Shown here one piece after another: positions 17,860 through 26,375 of a DNA stretch of 33,765 nt. Under the pieces are notes generated by a model, which was given only the letters and a program-made list of their open reading frames with translations, ran no database searches and was not told the origin of the DNA. Source of the stretch: Pandoraea sp. GTDB taxonomy: Bacteria > Pseudomonadota > Gammaproteobacteria > Burkholderiales > Burkholderiaceae. The stretch covers positions 1-33,765 of the forward strand of contig JARLJF010000104.1 in the NCBI GenBank assembly GCA_031291335.1, written 5' to 3'. Numbering within the stretch: the stretch's first letter is position 1; each line of letters opens with the position of its first letter. The translations under genes and the position numbers were made by a program.

Positions 17860-19518
17860 TCACTTTGCCATCGTGATGTCCCACGCCTCGACGGTCTCGC
17901 GTGAGAGCAGATGCTTGCGAATGCGCTCTGACGGTGTTGTCTCGAAGTGTGCCGTCTCGCGATAGTAGCGTGGCCGCTGGTAGCTGGCGAGCTTGTCGGC
18001 GGCCCATTGCGAGAGCACCGGCCAGTCGATGGCCTGCCCCTCACGAAACTGCACGTACAACATCACGTCCTGCTCACCGATATCGCTCGCGATGCCGATG
18101 GCCGCACACGCCGCCACCGCCGGATGCCGCGCGAATACGCGCTCGATCTCCCAAGCCGATACGTTCTCGCCGCGCACGCGCATGCTGTCCGTACGACGGC
18201 CGATGAAGACCAGACTGCCGTCGGCACCCCGCCGTGCACTGTCTCCGGTGAAGAGCTTGCCGTCGCGCAACGCCTTCGACGTGGCCTCGGGATTGTCGAG
18301 ATAGCCCGGCAGGAACACGCCCTCCACTTCGCTCGACAGGACGATTTCACCCGGTTCGCCGTCCGGCACCGGTTGCCCGTCGTCGTCGAGCAACTCCAGC
18401 GTCAGCCAGGGCAACGCATGGCCGATGGAACCCGGCATGTCCGCGTCGTTAAGGGTGGCGAAGCTCGAACACTCCGTCATGCCATAGCACTCGCGCAACG
18501 TGCATTGCAGCCGCTCCCGCGTGGCCTGCCAAGCGCTTGCGGAAACCCCCGCGCCCCACGCCACGCGCAACGAATTCTGCGCCGGCTGGGCATCGCGTGG
18601 CAATTGCATCAGGATGTCGAGGATGCCCCCGAGATAATGCAGATGCGTCGCCTGCGCGGCAGCACATTGCTGCCAGAAGCGGCTCGCGGAGAATCGCTCG
18701 ACCACGTGCATCTCGACATCGGCGAGGAACGGCAGCAACAGCATTTGCGCGCCGCCGATGTGGCACAGCGGCTCCCACAGGAACAGCCGGTCGCCATCGT
18801 GGGCATCCGCCACGCGCAGCGCAGCCTCACTGGCGATGCGCATCATGCGGTGCGTGAACAGCACGCCCTTGGGGGCTCCCGTGGTGCCCGACGTATAGAT
18901 GATGCACAGCACCGACGCCGGCGTGACGGCCGCGGGCACCGGCTTGGCGCCATCGTAGGCGGCAGCTTGCGCCATGACCTCGGCCAGCAGGCAACGCACG
19001 ACGCGCGGCCCGTGATGTCCCGGGTGCTGCTCGGCAAGCGCCACACCGGCGTCCAGCACCTCGGCAAAGGCCGGCTCCGCGACCAGCAACTTCGGCTTGG
19101 CATGGCCCAGCAGATATTCGATCCCATCGCCCTTCAGACGCGTGTTGACCGGCACCCACACCAGCCCGGACAGCATGAGGGCATAAATCAACGCGACCTG
19201 CGCCGCGCTGTTGCCCAGCATGACAGCTACCCGGTCGCCCGGCACGAGACCCTGCGCGGCGAACCACGCCTGCATGGCCCCCACACGCGCCGCCATCCGG
19301 GCACGATCGATGGCTTCGCCCTCGAACACGACGACCGGCTTGGCCGACGCGCCATGAAGACCCGCCATCAGTAGCGGTACGACATCAAGCCGGTCACCCT
19401 CGGCACGTTGAGGAAAGTACTGCGTATAAGCGTGTGACGCCGGATGCACAGCAGGATATGACGAGGAAAATGACTGCGTATTCACGGATGCGACTCGGGC
19501 AACATTGGACATGGACAT
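17860..19518 (-). CDS. Acyl-CoA synthetase / AMP-dependent ligase (CaiC-like class I adenylate-forming enzyme)
   Basis: 552 residues. It should activate a carboxylic acid with ATP to an acyl-adenylate and then to a CoA thioester. Motifs in order: P-loop YTSGTTGAPKG (208-218), ECYGMTE (343-349), GD at 425-426, FIGRRTDSMRVRGENVSAWEIE (438-459), and the catalytic lysine K535 in ERIRKHL. The ATG at 19518 is 17 bases after the permease stop, which shows translational coupling in the operon; a second ATG at 19512 is possible. The same frame stays open far into the permease gene, but that part has no ligase homology. The substrate is unknown; the importer and crotonase in the same operon suggest an imported acid that is activated to CoA and further processed. 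Confidence 0.93.
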   Translation of the reverse strand: MSMSNVARVASVNTQSFSSSYPAVHPASHAYTQYFPQRAEGDRLDVVPLLMAGLHGASAKPVVVFEGEAIDRARMAARVGAMQAWFAAQGLVPGDRVAVMLGNSAAQVALIYALMLSGLVWVPVNTRLKGDGIEYLLGHAKPKLLVAEPAFAEVLDAGVALAEQHPGHHGPRVVRCLLAEVMAQAAAYDGAKPVPAAVTPASVLCIIYTSGTTGAPKGVLFTHRMMRIASEAALRVADAHDGDRLFLWEPLCHIGGAQMLLLPFLADVEMHVVERFSASRFWQQCAAAQATHLHYLGGILDILMQLPRDAQPAQNSLRVAWGAGVSASAWQATRERLQCTLRECYGMTECSSFATLNDADMPGSIGHALPWLTLELLDDDGQPVPDGEPGEIVLSSEVEGVFLPGYLDNPEATSKALRDGKLFTGDSARRGADGSLVFIGRRTDSMRVRGENVSAWEIERVFARHPAVAACAAIGIASDIGEQDVMLYVQFREGQAIDWPVLSQWAADKLASYQRPRYYRETAHFETTPSERIRKHLLSRETVEAWDITMAK

Positions 19519-19535
19519 ACGGAAATCCGCGGGTA

Positions 19536-21287
19536 TCAATAGCGCTTGCGTTTGAAAATCGAGGACAGCCAGACGATGAACACCATCAGGAACACCAGCG
19601 AGGTCGCGACAGCCGCCAGCGTCGGCGTGACAGCCAACTGGATGTCGTCCCACATCTGCTTGGGCAACGTGGTGTTGATACCGCCGGATACGAAGATGGC
19701 AATCGTCAGATCGTCGAACGACACGATGAAAGCGAACAGGAATGCCGAGCCCAGACTCGCGGCCATCAATGGCAGCAACACGGTGCGTACGCGAGTGAAG
19801 GCCGAGGCGCCGAGCATCTTGGCGGCATCGTCGAGTCGCCAGTCGAAACGCTTGAAGCTCGCCGACAGGGTGACCACGACGTACGGAATGGCGAGCACGG
19901 TGTGACCGATGACGAGGCCGGCGTTGGTGCCCGCCAGTTCCCAGCGCGCAAACAGATACAGCAAACCGACGGCCACCACGATGCGCGGCACGATCAGCGG
20001 CGCGATGAACACGGCGAACAGCGGCTTGCGCCAGCGCGACGGCAAGCGCACGAGCGCCAGACTCGCGCCGAAGCCGAGCACCAGCGCCAGCGCCGCCGTG
20101 GCAAAGCCCACGCCGAGCGAGCGCAGCAATGCCGCCTGCCACACGCTGGACTCGAGGAACGCCACAAACCATTTCAACGTGAACAGTTCCGGCGGGAAAG
20201 CCACGAACGATTGCTTGGTAAAGGCCAGCGGCACCACGAAGGCAATCGGCAACACCAGGGCAAGCACCACCACCCACGTGTAAGCCTTGAGGCCGAAGCC
20301 ACCCTCTGCACGCTCGCGCCCCCGCGACAGCGAGAGTTTGCCCGCGAGTCGTCCGATAGCGATGAGTACCGGCAACGCCCGTCCGCCCGCCCCGGCACGA
20401 CGCTCGGGTGCCTCACCCGCCAGCGACGACAGCCCCACGACCCGGTCGTATACATAGAACACGACAATCGAGCACAGCAGCAGCACCGTCGAGAGCGCAC
20501 CGGCGAAGCGCAGATCGAAGAGTTCCAGCACCGACGAGATGACGAGTTGGGCCACCATCGATTCGCGTGGCGACCCCAGCAGCGCTGGCACGATGAAGAA
20601 GCCCAGGCTCGAGATGAAGACCAGCAGCCCAGCAGCGGCCGCCCCCGCGCCCGACAGCGGCAGAAATACGGTGAAGAAGCCCGTCGCGCGGTCAGCGCCG
20701 AGCGTCTGCGCGGCCTGCACCAGTTGCATGTTGATGCCGCGCATGATCGGCAGCATCGTCATCACCGCGAGCGGCAGCATGGCGTGCACCATGCCGATCA
20801 GCACACCGGTGAGCGACGGCGCGAGTGTGCTCGTACTGTCGATCAGACCGAGATGGGTGGCCACAACCGTCAGCAGACCGGTCTTGGAGAGCAGCAGCAT
20901 CCACGCATACGTCTTGACGAGATAGCTGGTCCAGAACGGCAGCACGATCCACAGCAGCCAGCGCTCGCGCGAGCGCGTCGACAGCCGTGCGAGCAGATAC
21001 GCCACCGGGTAGCCGAGCAGAACCGAGAGGGCTGCGGTGAGGAACGCGATCCAGAACGTCGAGGCCAGCACTTTGACGTACACGGCCGAGTGCGTCATGC
21101 GGGCGAACTGCGCGATCGACAGCACGCCGTCGCCATCGTACAGGCCGCCTTGCAGAATCTCGACGACCGGCACGATGAAGAACACAGCGAGGAACAGCAA
21201 CGCGGGCAAGGCCGGCAACCACCTGGCCAGATGCTGCGGCCAGGCAATACGGGGCCCCGCCTGAGGCAGGCGTTGAACAAGCCACAT
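19536..21287 (-). CDS. ABC transporter permease, PotB-PotC fusion
   Basis: 583 residues with about 12 membrane segments in two halves joined by a polar linker at about 290-335. The first half looks like PotB (LPFWTSYLVKTYAWMLLL, then the EAA loop LVQAAQTLGADRATGFFTVFLPLS). The second looks like PotC (EAA loop LDDAAKMLGASAFTRVRTVLLPL, then FAFIVSFDDLTIAIFV). The two EAA loops are the docking points for the ATPase. In most relatives the halves are separate proteins of about 280 residues; here one chain should provide the whole channel. AGGAG lies eight bases before the ATG, and the gene starts 45 bp after the ATPase stop. It belongs to the polyamine/opine/phosphonate-type importer group, but substrate cannot be read from it. 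Confidence 0.93.
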   Translation of the reverse strand: MWLVQRLPQAGPRIAWPQHLARWLPALPALLFLAVFFIVPVVEILQGGLYDGDGVLSIAQFARMTHSAVYVKVLASTFWIAFLTAALSVLLGYPVAYLLARLSTRSRERWLLWIVLPFWTSYLVKTYAWMLLLSKTGLLTVVATHLGLIDSTSTLAPSLTGVLIGMVHAMLPLAVMTMLPIMRGINMQLVQAAQTLGADRATGFFTVFLPLSGAGAAAAGLLVFISSLGFFIVPALLGSPRESMVAQLVISSVLELFDLRFAGALSTVLLLCSIVVFYVYDRVVGLSSLAGEAPERRAGAGGRALPVLIAIGRLAGKLSLSRGRERAEGGFGLKAYTWVVVLALVLPIAFVVPLAFTKQSFVAFPPELFTLKWFVAFLESSVWQAALLRSLGVGFATAALALVLGFGASLALVRLPSRWRKPLFAVFIAPLIVPRIVVAVGLLYLFARWELAGTNAGLVIGHTVLAIPYVVVTLSASFKRFDWRLDDAAKMLGASAFTRVRTVLLPLMAASLGSAFLFAFIVSFDDLTIAIFVSGGINTTLPKQMWDDIQLAVTPTLAAVATSLVFLMVFIVWLSSIFKRKRY

Positions 21288-21332
21288 GGCAAATACTCCT
21301 GAAGCGGATGACTTGGGCGTCGGGTGAAAGGC

Positions 21333-22406
21333 TCAGCGCGTGAGCAGCGTCGCGCGGCCGTGATCCCACGCCAGCCCGACGCGCTCGCCGACACGCGGCG
21401 TGAGATCGCGCGGACAGCGCACGGTGAAGTCGGTGCCGTCGTCATGCTCGGCGCCCTGCCCCAGCGACACGATGGCGCGCGTGTCCGCCCCCAGAAAGAC
21501 GACTTCGCGAATCGTGCCCGCGAGCGCCCCGTCTTCCGGCGACGTCAAACGCGCCGCCTCCGGCCGCACCAGCAGACTCGCCTCTCCCGCCGCCGGCAGG
21601 TCGGGACTCGGGCCGATCGGCACCAGACGCTCACCCACGCGCAGCGCCACGCGGCCGTCAGCCACGCGTTCGACCACACCGTCGAGCAAATTGGAATGGC
21701 CGAGGAAATCGGCGGCGAAACGTGTCGCCGGACGGTCGTACAACTGTGCCGGCGTGCCGATCTGCTCGATACGGGCCTGATTCATCAGACAGATCCGATC
21801 GGACAGCGTAAGCGCCTCGTCCTGATCGTGGGTAACGTAGATGAACGTGGCTCCCAGTTCCTGATGCAGACGACGGATCTCCATCTGCATGTGCTCACGC
21901 AACTTCTTGTCGAGCGCGCCCAACGGCTCGTCGAGCAGGATGATCGAGGGACGGAACGCGAAGCAGCGTGCGAGCGCAATGCGCTGCTGCTGCCCGCCCG
22001 ACAACTCCGACGGCAGACGCTGGGCAAAAGCCTGCATCTTGACCATCGCCAGGGCGGCGTCGACAGCCGGGGCCAACTCGGCGCGCGGCAGCTTGCGCAT
22101 GCGCAAGCCATACGCCACGTTGTCCCAGACGGTCATGTGCGGAAAGAGCGCGTAGCTCTGGAACACCATCCCGATGCCGCGTTTGCCCGGTGCGTCGTGC
22201 GTGGCGTCGCGCCCATCGATGAGAAGTTGCCCGGCGCTGGGCTCGACCAGCCCCGAAATCATCTGCAACAGCGTGGTCTTGCCCGAGCCCGACGGCCCGA
22301 GCAAGGTAAGAAATTCTCCTGCCGCGACCCGCAGGTCGGTCGGCAGAAGCGCGGGGGTCTCGCGATACGTCTTGGCAAGACCGATGGTTTCCAGTTTGGT
22401 GCTCAT
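21333..22406 (-). CDS. ABC transporter ATP-binding protein, PotA-like
   Basis: 357 residues. Walker A GPSGSGKTT (37-45), Q-loop VFQSYALFPHMTVWDNV (81-97), signature LSGGQQQR (135-142), Walker B IILLDEPLGALD (155-166) and H193 in THDQDEA are all intact. A C-terminal TOBE-type domain (about 235-357) completes the family architecture. The ATG at 22406 (MSTKLETIG) is chosen over an upstream TTG because AGGATGAG lies just ahead of it. It follows the binding-protein gene by 34 bp and precedes the permease by 45 bp. It drives uptake for the fused permease. Confidence 0.95.
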   Translation of the reverse strand: MSTKLETIGLAKTYRETPALLPTDLRVAAGEFLTLLGPSGSGKTTLLQMISGLVEPSAGQLLIDGRDATHDAPGKRGIGMVFQSYALFPHMTVWDNVAYGLRMRKLPRAELAPAVDAALAMVKMQAFAQRLPSELSGGQQQRIALARCFAFRPSIILLDEPLGALDKKLREHMQMEIRRLHQELGATFIYVTHDQDEALTLSDRICLMNQARIEQIGTPAQLYDRPATRFAADFLGHSNLLDGVVERVADGRVALRVGERLVPIGPSPDLPAAGEASLLVRPEAARLTSPEDGALAGTIREVVFLGADTRAIVSLGQGAEHDDGTDFTVRCPRDLTPRVGERVGLAWDHGRATLLTR

Positions 22407-22440
22407 GTTCGTCTCATCCTGCTCCGCTGCCTCTGACAAC

Positions 22441-23523
22441 TTACGACAACAGCCATGCGTTGAAACGCTCGGTGGCCTTCGTGCGGTTCTCGGCCCACCA
22501 CTGTGGGCTCGGCAAACGCATGCCCTTCAGGTTGGCCGGTGCTGTCGGCAACAGCGGCGCACGGTCCTTGGGAATGCCGTCGAACGCCTTGAGGTTGGTC
22601 GGGCCGTACGCGAGATCCTGCGTGATGAGCGCCTGACGGCCCGGATCGCCGCAGAACCGCACGAACTGCCGGGCGAAATCGGCACGCGGCGTGCCCTTCG
22701 GAATGCCCCATCCTTCGATGGAATACAGCCCTTGATTCCAGACGATCTTCACCGGTGCCTTGTTGTCGATGGCCGCTTGCGCACGACCGTTCCACGTCGA
22801 CATCATGTCGACGTCGCCACTCTGGATCGCCTGCATGGCCTGTGCGCCGGACGTCCACCACAGGTTGATGTGCGGCTTGATCTTGTCGAGCGACTTGAAG
22901 GCGCGGTCCAGATCGAGCGGGTACAGCTTGTCGATAGGTACGCCGTCGGCCATGAGCGCTTGCTCGATCGTGTCGAGCGGGCTACGGCGCAGCGAGCGGC
23001 GACCCGGAAAGCGCTTCACATCCCAGAAGTCTGCCCAGGTCTGCGGCACGTCCTTCTGGAACTTGTCGGTACGATAGGCCAGCACCGTCGAGTACACGTC
23101 GACACCCAGCCAGTCGGCCGTCACGGCCTCGGGCATGATGCCGGGGAAGTCGCTGACCTTCATGCCGATGGGCTCGAGAAAGCCCTTCGACTCGAGATAG
23201 GGAATGTCGGCCGAGAGCGTGAGCGTCGTCACATCCCACACGAAGTTCTTGGTCTGCACCATCGCCGCGAACTGCGCCACCGGCTGCGAATCGCGCGCCA
23301 CGCTCACCACCTTGATGCCGGTGGCTTTCTCGAACGGGTCGTAGAACGCGCGGCGGTAGGCGGCGGTGTACGGGCCGCCCGGATCTGAGACGATCAACTG
23401 GCGTGCCTGTGCATGTGCGGTACGCGACGCAGCGAGCGGCAAGGCGCCTGCCAGTGCAGCAGTGCCGGCCACTTGCAGAAGGCGGCGACGGGACGGATTT
23501 TGCGGGTCGTGCGGGTGAGACAT
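22441..23523 (-). CDS. ABC transporter substrate-binding protein, PotD-like
   Basis: 360 residues. The N-terminus has a twin-arginine-type signal (SRRRLLQVAG, then a hydrophobic run and AHA|QA), so the protein is probably exported folded through Tat. The mature part shows the two-lobed periplasmic binding fold: IVSDPGGPYTAAYRRAFYDPFEKATGIKV at the first lobe (extracellular iron/polyamine cluster), VDVYSTVLAYRTDKF at the hinge, and WNGRAQAAIDN later. GGAG lies seven bases before the ATG. It is the second gene of the operon, 135 bp after the crotonase. PotD-like proteins bind polyamines, amino acids, aromatic acids and other small ligands, so the label does not prove polyamine transport. Confidence 0.92.
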   Translation of the reverse strand: MSHPHDPQNPSRRRLLQVAGTAALAGALPLAASRTAHAQARQLIVSDPGGPYTAAYRRAFYDPFEKATGIKVVSVARDSQPVAQFAAMVQTKNFVWDVTTLTLSADIPYLESKGFLEPIGMKVSDFPGIMPEAVTADWLGVDVYSTVLAYRTDKFQKDVPQTWADFWDVKRFPGRRSLRRSPLDTIEQALMADGVPIDKLYPLDLDRAFKSLDKIKPHINLWWTSGAQAMQAIQSGDVDMMSTWNGRAQAAIDNKAPVKIVWNQGLYSIEGWGIPKGTPRADFARQFVRFCGDPGRQALITQDLAYGPTNLKAFDGIPKDRAPLLPTAPANLKGMRLPSPQWWAENRTKATERFNAWLLS

Positions 23524-23658
23524 GGGAAACTCCGCTAGCGTGTGGACAGACGCGACGCGCTTGTCCTGTAATGATCGCCACCCTGCATCACTGCGCCACT
23601 GCGCGTGCCGCCGGGCGGCGGGGCTTCATTCGACAACGGCCGGTATCGCTTGTATCGC

Positions 23659-24459
23659 TCAGGCCTTTGCTGCCTCGGCCTTGGCAGCGCGCTTGGCAAA
23701 GAACGCGGCCATCATGCGTGCCGGTTCCCCCGATTCGTACGACTCGCGCTGGATGCGCATACCGGCTTCGATGGCGTCCTGGAAGGTGCCCTCGGTCATC
23801 TCGCGGAAGCGCTGCTTGTCCAGACGCATGGCCACCGGCGGCTTCTCGGCCAGCTCGGACGCGATCTCCAGCGCTTTCTCGAACACCTTCTCTTCCGGCA
23901 CGAGGTGATGGATCAGGCCCAGACGATGGCATTCGTCGGCTTCCATCAGGCGGCCCGTGAGCGTGAGTTCAATGGTGCGCGACAGGCCCAGCATGTGATT
24001 CATGATCCACGGACCGGTCGTGCTGGCGATCCCGGCGTTGATCTCCGGCTGGCCCATGCGCACGCCCGGATGACCGACACGAATATCGCCCAGCAGCGAC
24101 ACCTGGAAGGCCGAGCCGGCCGCCGTGCCGTTCAGCGCCATGACCAGCGGCTTCTTCAGGCTGCGAATCACGTCGTAGTAGTGCTCCCAACCCTTGATCC
24201 ACTCGATGGCGGTGTCACCGTCGAAGTGCTTCGCTTCGGCCAGATCCTGCCCGGCCGAGAAGGCACGTCCCGCGCCGGTCATGATTACAGCCGCCACGTT
24301 CTCGTCGGCATTGAAGCGCTCAAGCGCATCGATGATCAGTTCGCGCATGGCGATGGTCCACGCGTTGAGCGCCTGCGGGCGGTTCAACGTAATCACCGCA
24401 ACGCGGCCGACCTGCGTGAAGAGAACTTCCTGTTCCGTTTGCTTTGCTGTCTCGCTCAT
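23659..24459 (-). CDS. Enoyl-CoA hydratase/isomerase family protein (crotonase fold), altered active site
   Basis: 266 residues from ATG 24459, with GGAG six bases upstream. Crotonase landmarks are in order: VAVITLNRPQALNAW (20-34), the first oxyanion-hole loop AFSAGQDL (66-73), the second at G115 in NGTAAGSAFQV, and MGQPEINAGIAS (135-146). Compared with rat enoyl-CoA hydratase, E164 is kept as E139, but the other catalytic glutamate, E144, is replaced by Q119. Classical water addition is therefore doubtful; isomerisation, hydrolysis or another thioester reaction is possible. It is the first gene of the operon, behind a candidate promoter overlapped by palindromes. It should act on the CoA ester made by the last gene's ligase. 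Confidence 0.92.
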   Translation of the reverse strand: MSETAKQTEQEVLFTQVGRVAVITLNRPQALNAWTIAMRELIIDALERFNADENVAAVIMTGAGRAFSAGQDLAEAKHFDGDTAIEWIKGWEHYYDVIRSLKKPLVMALNGTAAGSAFQVSLLGDIRVGHPGVRMGQPEINAGIASTTGPWIMNHMLGLSRTIELTLTGRLMEADECHRLGLIHHLVPEEKVFEKALEIASELAEKPPVAMRLDKQRFREMTEGTFQDAIEAGMRIQRESYESGEPARMMAAFFAKRAAKAEAAKA

Positions 24460-24533
24460 TTGAACTCCAAGGACACCGACGCGTGACATCACGCGTGCAT
24501 CGAGATGGCGACTAGGCGACCACCCCACTTCTC

Positions 24534-24566
24534 ATAAACAGTTATCTCAGTGCAATAACAGTTATT
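24534..24566. promoter_or_regulatory. Paired palindromic operators at the start of the uptake/CoA operon
   Basis: ATAAACAGTTAT at 24534-24545 and AATAACAGTTATT at 24554-24566. The AACAGTT cores are 20 bp apart, so they face the same side of the helix. The second site begins at the predicted transcription start. The motif ATAAC-N-GTTAT recurs before iclR (17800-17810), which points to IclR as the binding protein and to repression. Confidence 0.65.
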
Positions 24567-24573
24567 TGAAAGA

Positions 24574-24602
24574 AATATAGTGAGTTCAAAAAAAGGACGC
24601 AA
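24574..24602 (-). promoter_or_regulatory. Candidate sigma-70 promoter of the uptake/CoA operon
   Basis: On the minus strand TTGCGT (24602-24597), a 17-bp spacer with a T-run, and TATATT (24579-24574). Predicted start is near 24567, giving a leader of about 108 bases to the crotonase ATG. The two palindromes occupy roughly +1 to +34. Confidence 0.5.
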
Positions 24603-24650
24603 GTTGAATCGCCTCGGGGTTTACCTCAGGCGGTTGCACCTCTTGAGACG

Positions 24651-24683
24651 AAAAAAAACGGACAGCCCGTAAGGACTGCCCGT
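24651..24683 (-). terminator. Rho-independent terminator of atpC
   Basis: On the minus strand ACGGGCAG, loop of 10, CTGTCCGT (8-bp stem with one G-T pair) followed directly by eight T. It lies about 75 bp after the atpC stop and separates that transcript from the operon below. Confidence 0.88.
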
Positions 24684-24756
24684 CTTGCCTGCTGGTGCCC
24701 GACGGCGACGTCGGGGCTGGCGGTGGAGTGTGTGAGCTGGCGGCGGCGTCGCCGTC

Positions 24757-25182
24757 TTAGCGAGAATCCTTCTGTTTGCGCAGGCGCCGGATCGCCTGCA
24801 ACTGCGCCACGGCTTCCGTCAGCTCTGCCTGCGCCTTGGCGTAATCGATATCGCTCGCCTGTGTCTCGAGCAACGCCTTGGCCTCCTCGCGAGCCCGCTG
24901 CGCGCGGGCTTCGTCGAGACTTTCGGCGCGCATGGCGGTGTCGGCAAGAATCGTCACCCGATCGGGTTGAATCTCGACAAAACCGCCTGCGATGTACAGG
25001 AAGGTATCCTCGCCGTCGTCGGCTTCAATCCGGACGGTGCCCGGGCGCACCGCCGTGAGCAACGGCGTGTGCCCGGGAAGCACGCCCAGCTCACCCGAGG
25101 TTCCCGGCACCGCAACGAAGCGTGCCTCGCCCGAAAATATCGCCCGCTCGGTACTGACCACGTCGACCTTGAGTAATGCCAT
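24757..25182 (-). CDS. atpC: F1 ATP synthase epsilon subunit, orphan copy
   Basis: 141 residues, the normal length for a proteobacterial epsilon subunit. The beta-sandwich domain ([69 protein letters not shown]) and the two-helix C-terminal domain ([41 protein letters not shown]) are both complete. In F1 the subunit joins the central stalk and can inhibit ATP hydrolysis. No gene for other ATP synthase subunits lies beside it: upstream is a dehydrogenase and downstream, past a strong terminator, a crotonase. It is therefore outside the usual atpIBEFHAGDC order, probably a second copy. The ATG at 25182 has AAAGG upstream. The protein looks functional, with no frame damage. Confidence 0.93.
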   Translation of the reverse strand: MALLKVDVVSTERAIFSGEARFVAVPGTSGELGVLPGHTPLLTAVRPGTVRIEADDGEDTFLYIAGGFVEIQPDRVTILADTAMRAESLDEARAQRAREEAKALLETQASDIDYAKAQAELTEAVAQLQAIRRLRKQKDSR

Positions 25183-25295
25183 GCCTTTCACTTCTCCCTG
25201 CAATGCCGGAGGCATCGCCCAAATCCCTGCATCTTTTCGGTATTGCCATCGTCGCACAAAGGGCGTCGCGCAAGAACGCGCGCCCTTCGCCCGGC

Positions 25296-26348
25296 TTACA
25301 ACGTGCGTGGCGCCGCAACGCCAAGCTCCCCGGCCATCTTCATCAGCGACTCCCAGATCGGGGGCGTGAGATCGATGTGGTCGTGATGCTTCTTGCGATT
25401 TTCCGCCTCGTACTCGCCCGGATACTGCACCCGATCGAAGCCCGGCTGCGGCGGACATGATGTCAGATAGTCAATGAACGCCTCGACTTCGTGCGAGCGC
25501 CACGTCGCCGAGAAATCGACCTGCGGATTGAGCACGATGGCGAACATGTTATTCGTCGCCACGCCCGCACGCGGGTGTTCCGGCTGAATCGTGCCGCCGC
25601 CCGAGAGCACGCCCGCAAGCAGTTCCGTCACGATCCCGAGCGCATAGCCCTTATGACCGCCGAACGGCAGCAATGCCCCGAACGGTTCAGAGAAAAGCGC
25701 ATTCGGATCGGTCGATGGATTCCCGTAACCGTCGATCATCGAACCCGGCGGCGCCTGCTTGCCCTCGGCCGCCAGCACACGCGCCTTGTTGATCGCGATG
25801 GCGCTGGTCGCCATGTCCACCACGAGCGGCGGACGATTGTTCGGCAACGGCCCGGCAAAGCACAGCGGGTTGGTCGTCAGGCGCGGTTCGCTGCCGCCGT
25901 ACGGGGCCACCATCGGCTGGCGATTCGTCACGTTGGTGAACGCCATGAACACCAGTCCCTGATGCGCCGCCATCTCGCCATATTGGCCCATGCGGCCCAG
26001 ATGGTGACTGTTGCGCAGCGTGAGAATGGACACGCCCTTTTCAAAGGCGCGCGCGATGGCATGCTCAACCACGAACTTGCCGACGTGCTGGCCGAAGCCG
26101 CGATTGCCCTCATACAGCAGCAGGTTGCCGTGATCGGTGAGCACGCTCGGGCGTCCGCTCGGGTTGACCTGCCCGTCCTCGAGCACCTTGCGGTACGTTG
26201 GCAGAATCGAGAGCCCATGGCTCGCATAACCGACGCGATCCGACTCGACCAGATGCTGCGCAACGTCAAACGCAATATCGTCCGGCACACCTTGTGCGAG
26301 CAGCAGTTGCTTGCCGAAGTCGGTAGCGTCGTTCAGGGGGATTCGCAT
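25296..26348 (-). CDS. Malate/L-lactate dehydrogenase family protein (Ldh_2 type)
   Basis: 350 residues. It belongs to the NAD(P)-dependent LDH2/MDH2 oxidoreductase family, unrelated to classical Rossmann dehydrogenases, whose members oxidise malate, lactate, sulfolactate, ureidoglycolate or related 2-hydroxy acids. Landmarks: [17 protein letters not shown] near 36-52, the catalytic-histidine region [44 protein letters not shown], and [17 protein letters not shown] lies six bases before the ATG. It starts 27 bp after the DASS transporter stop, so the pair is almost certainly an operon for taking up and oxidising a hydroxy-acid. atpC follows after 113 bp. Confidence 0.92.
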   Translation of the reverse strand: MRIPLNDATDFGKQLLLAQGVPDDIAFDVAQHLVESDRVGYASHGLSILPTYRKVLEDGQVNPSGRPSVLTDHGNLLLYEGNRGFGQHVGKFVVEHAIARAFEKGVSILTLRNSHHLGRMGQYGEMAAHQGLVFMAFTNVTNRQPMVAPYGGSEPRLTTNPLCFAGPLPNNRPPLVVDMATSAIAINKARVLAAEGKQAPPGSMIDGYGNPSTDPNALFSEPFGALLPFGGHKGYALGIVTELLAGVLSGGGTIQPEHPRAGVATNNMFAIVLNPQVDFSATWRSHEVEAFIDYLTSCPPQPGFDRVQYPGEYEAENRKKHHDHIDLTPPIWESLMKMAGELGVAAPRTL

Positions 26349-26375
26349 TGTGACTCCTTGTTCGATCGGCACGGA

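Noticed and set aside
17860..20277. An 805-codon open frame joining the ligase to upstream sequence
   Set aside because: The first 250 codons lie inside the permease gene in another frame and have no protein character; the ligase starts at 19518.
19434..21302. A 622-codon plus-strand frame opposite the permease
   Set aside because: Arg/His/Gln-rich antisense shadow; the opposite strand encodes a clear membrane permease.
19536..23523. Calling the importer a spermidine/putrescine transporter
   Set aside because: Pot-like homology covers many substrates, and the ligase and crotonase in the same operon argue for a carboxylic acid ligand.
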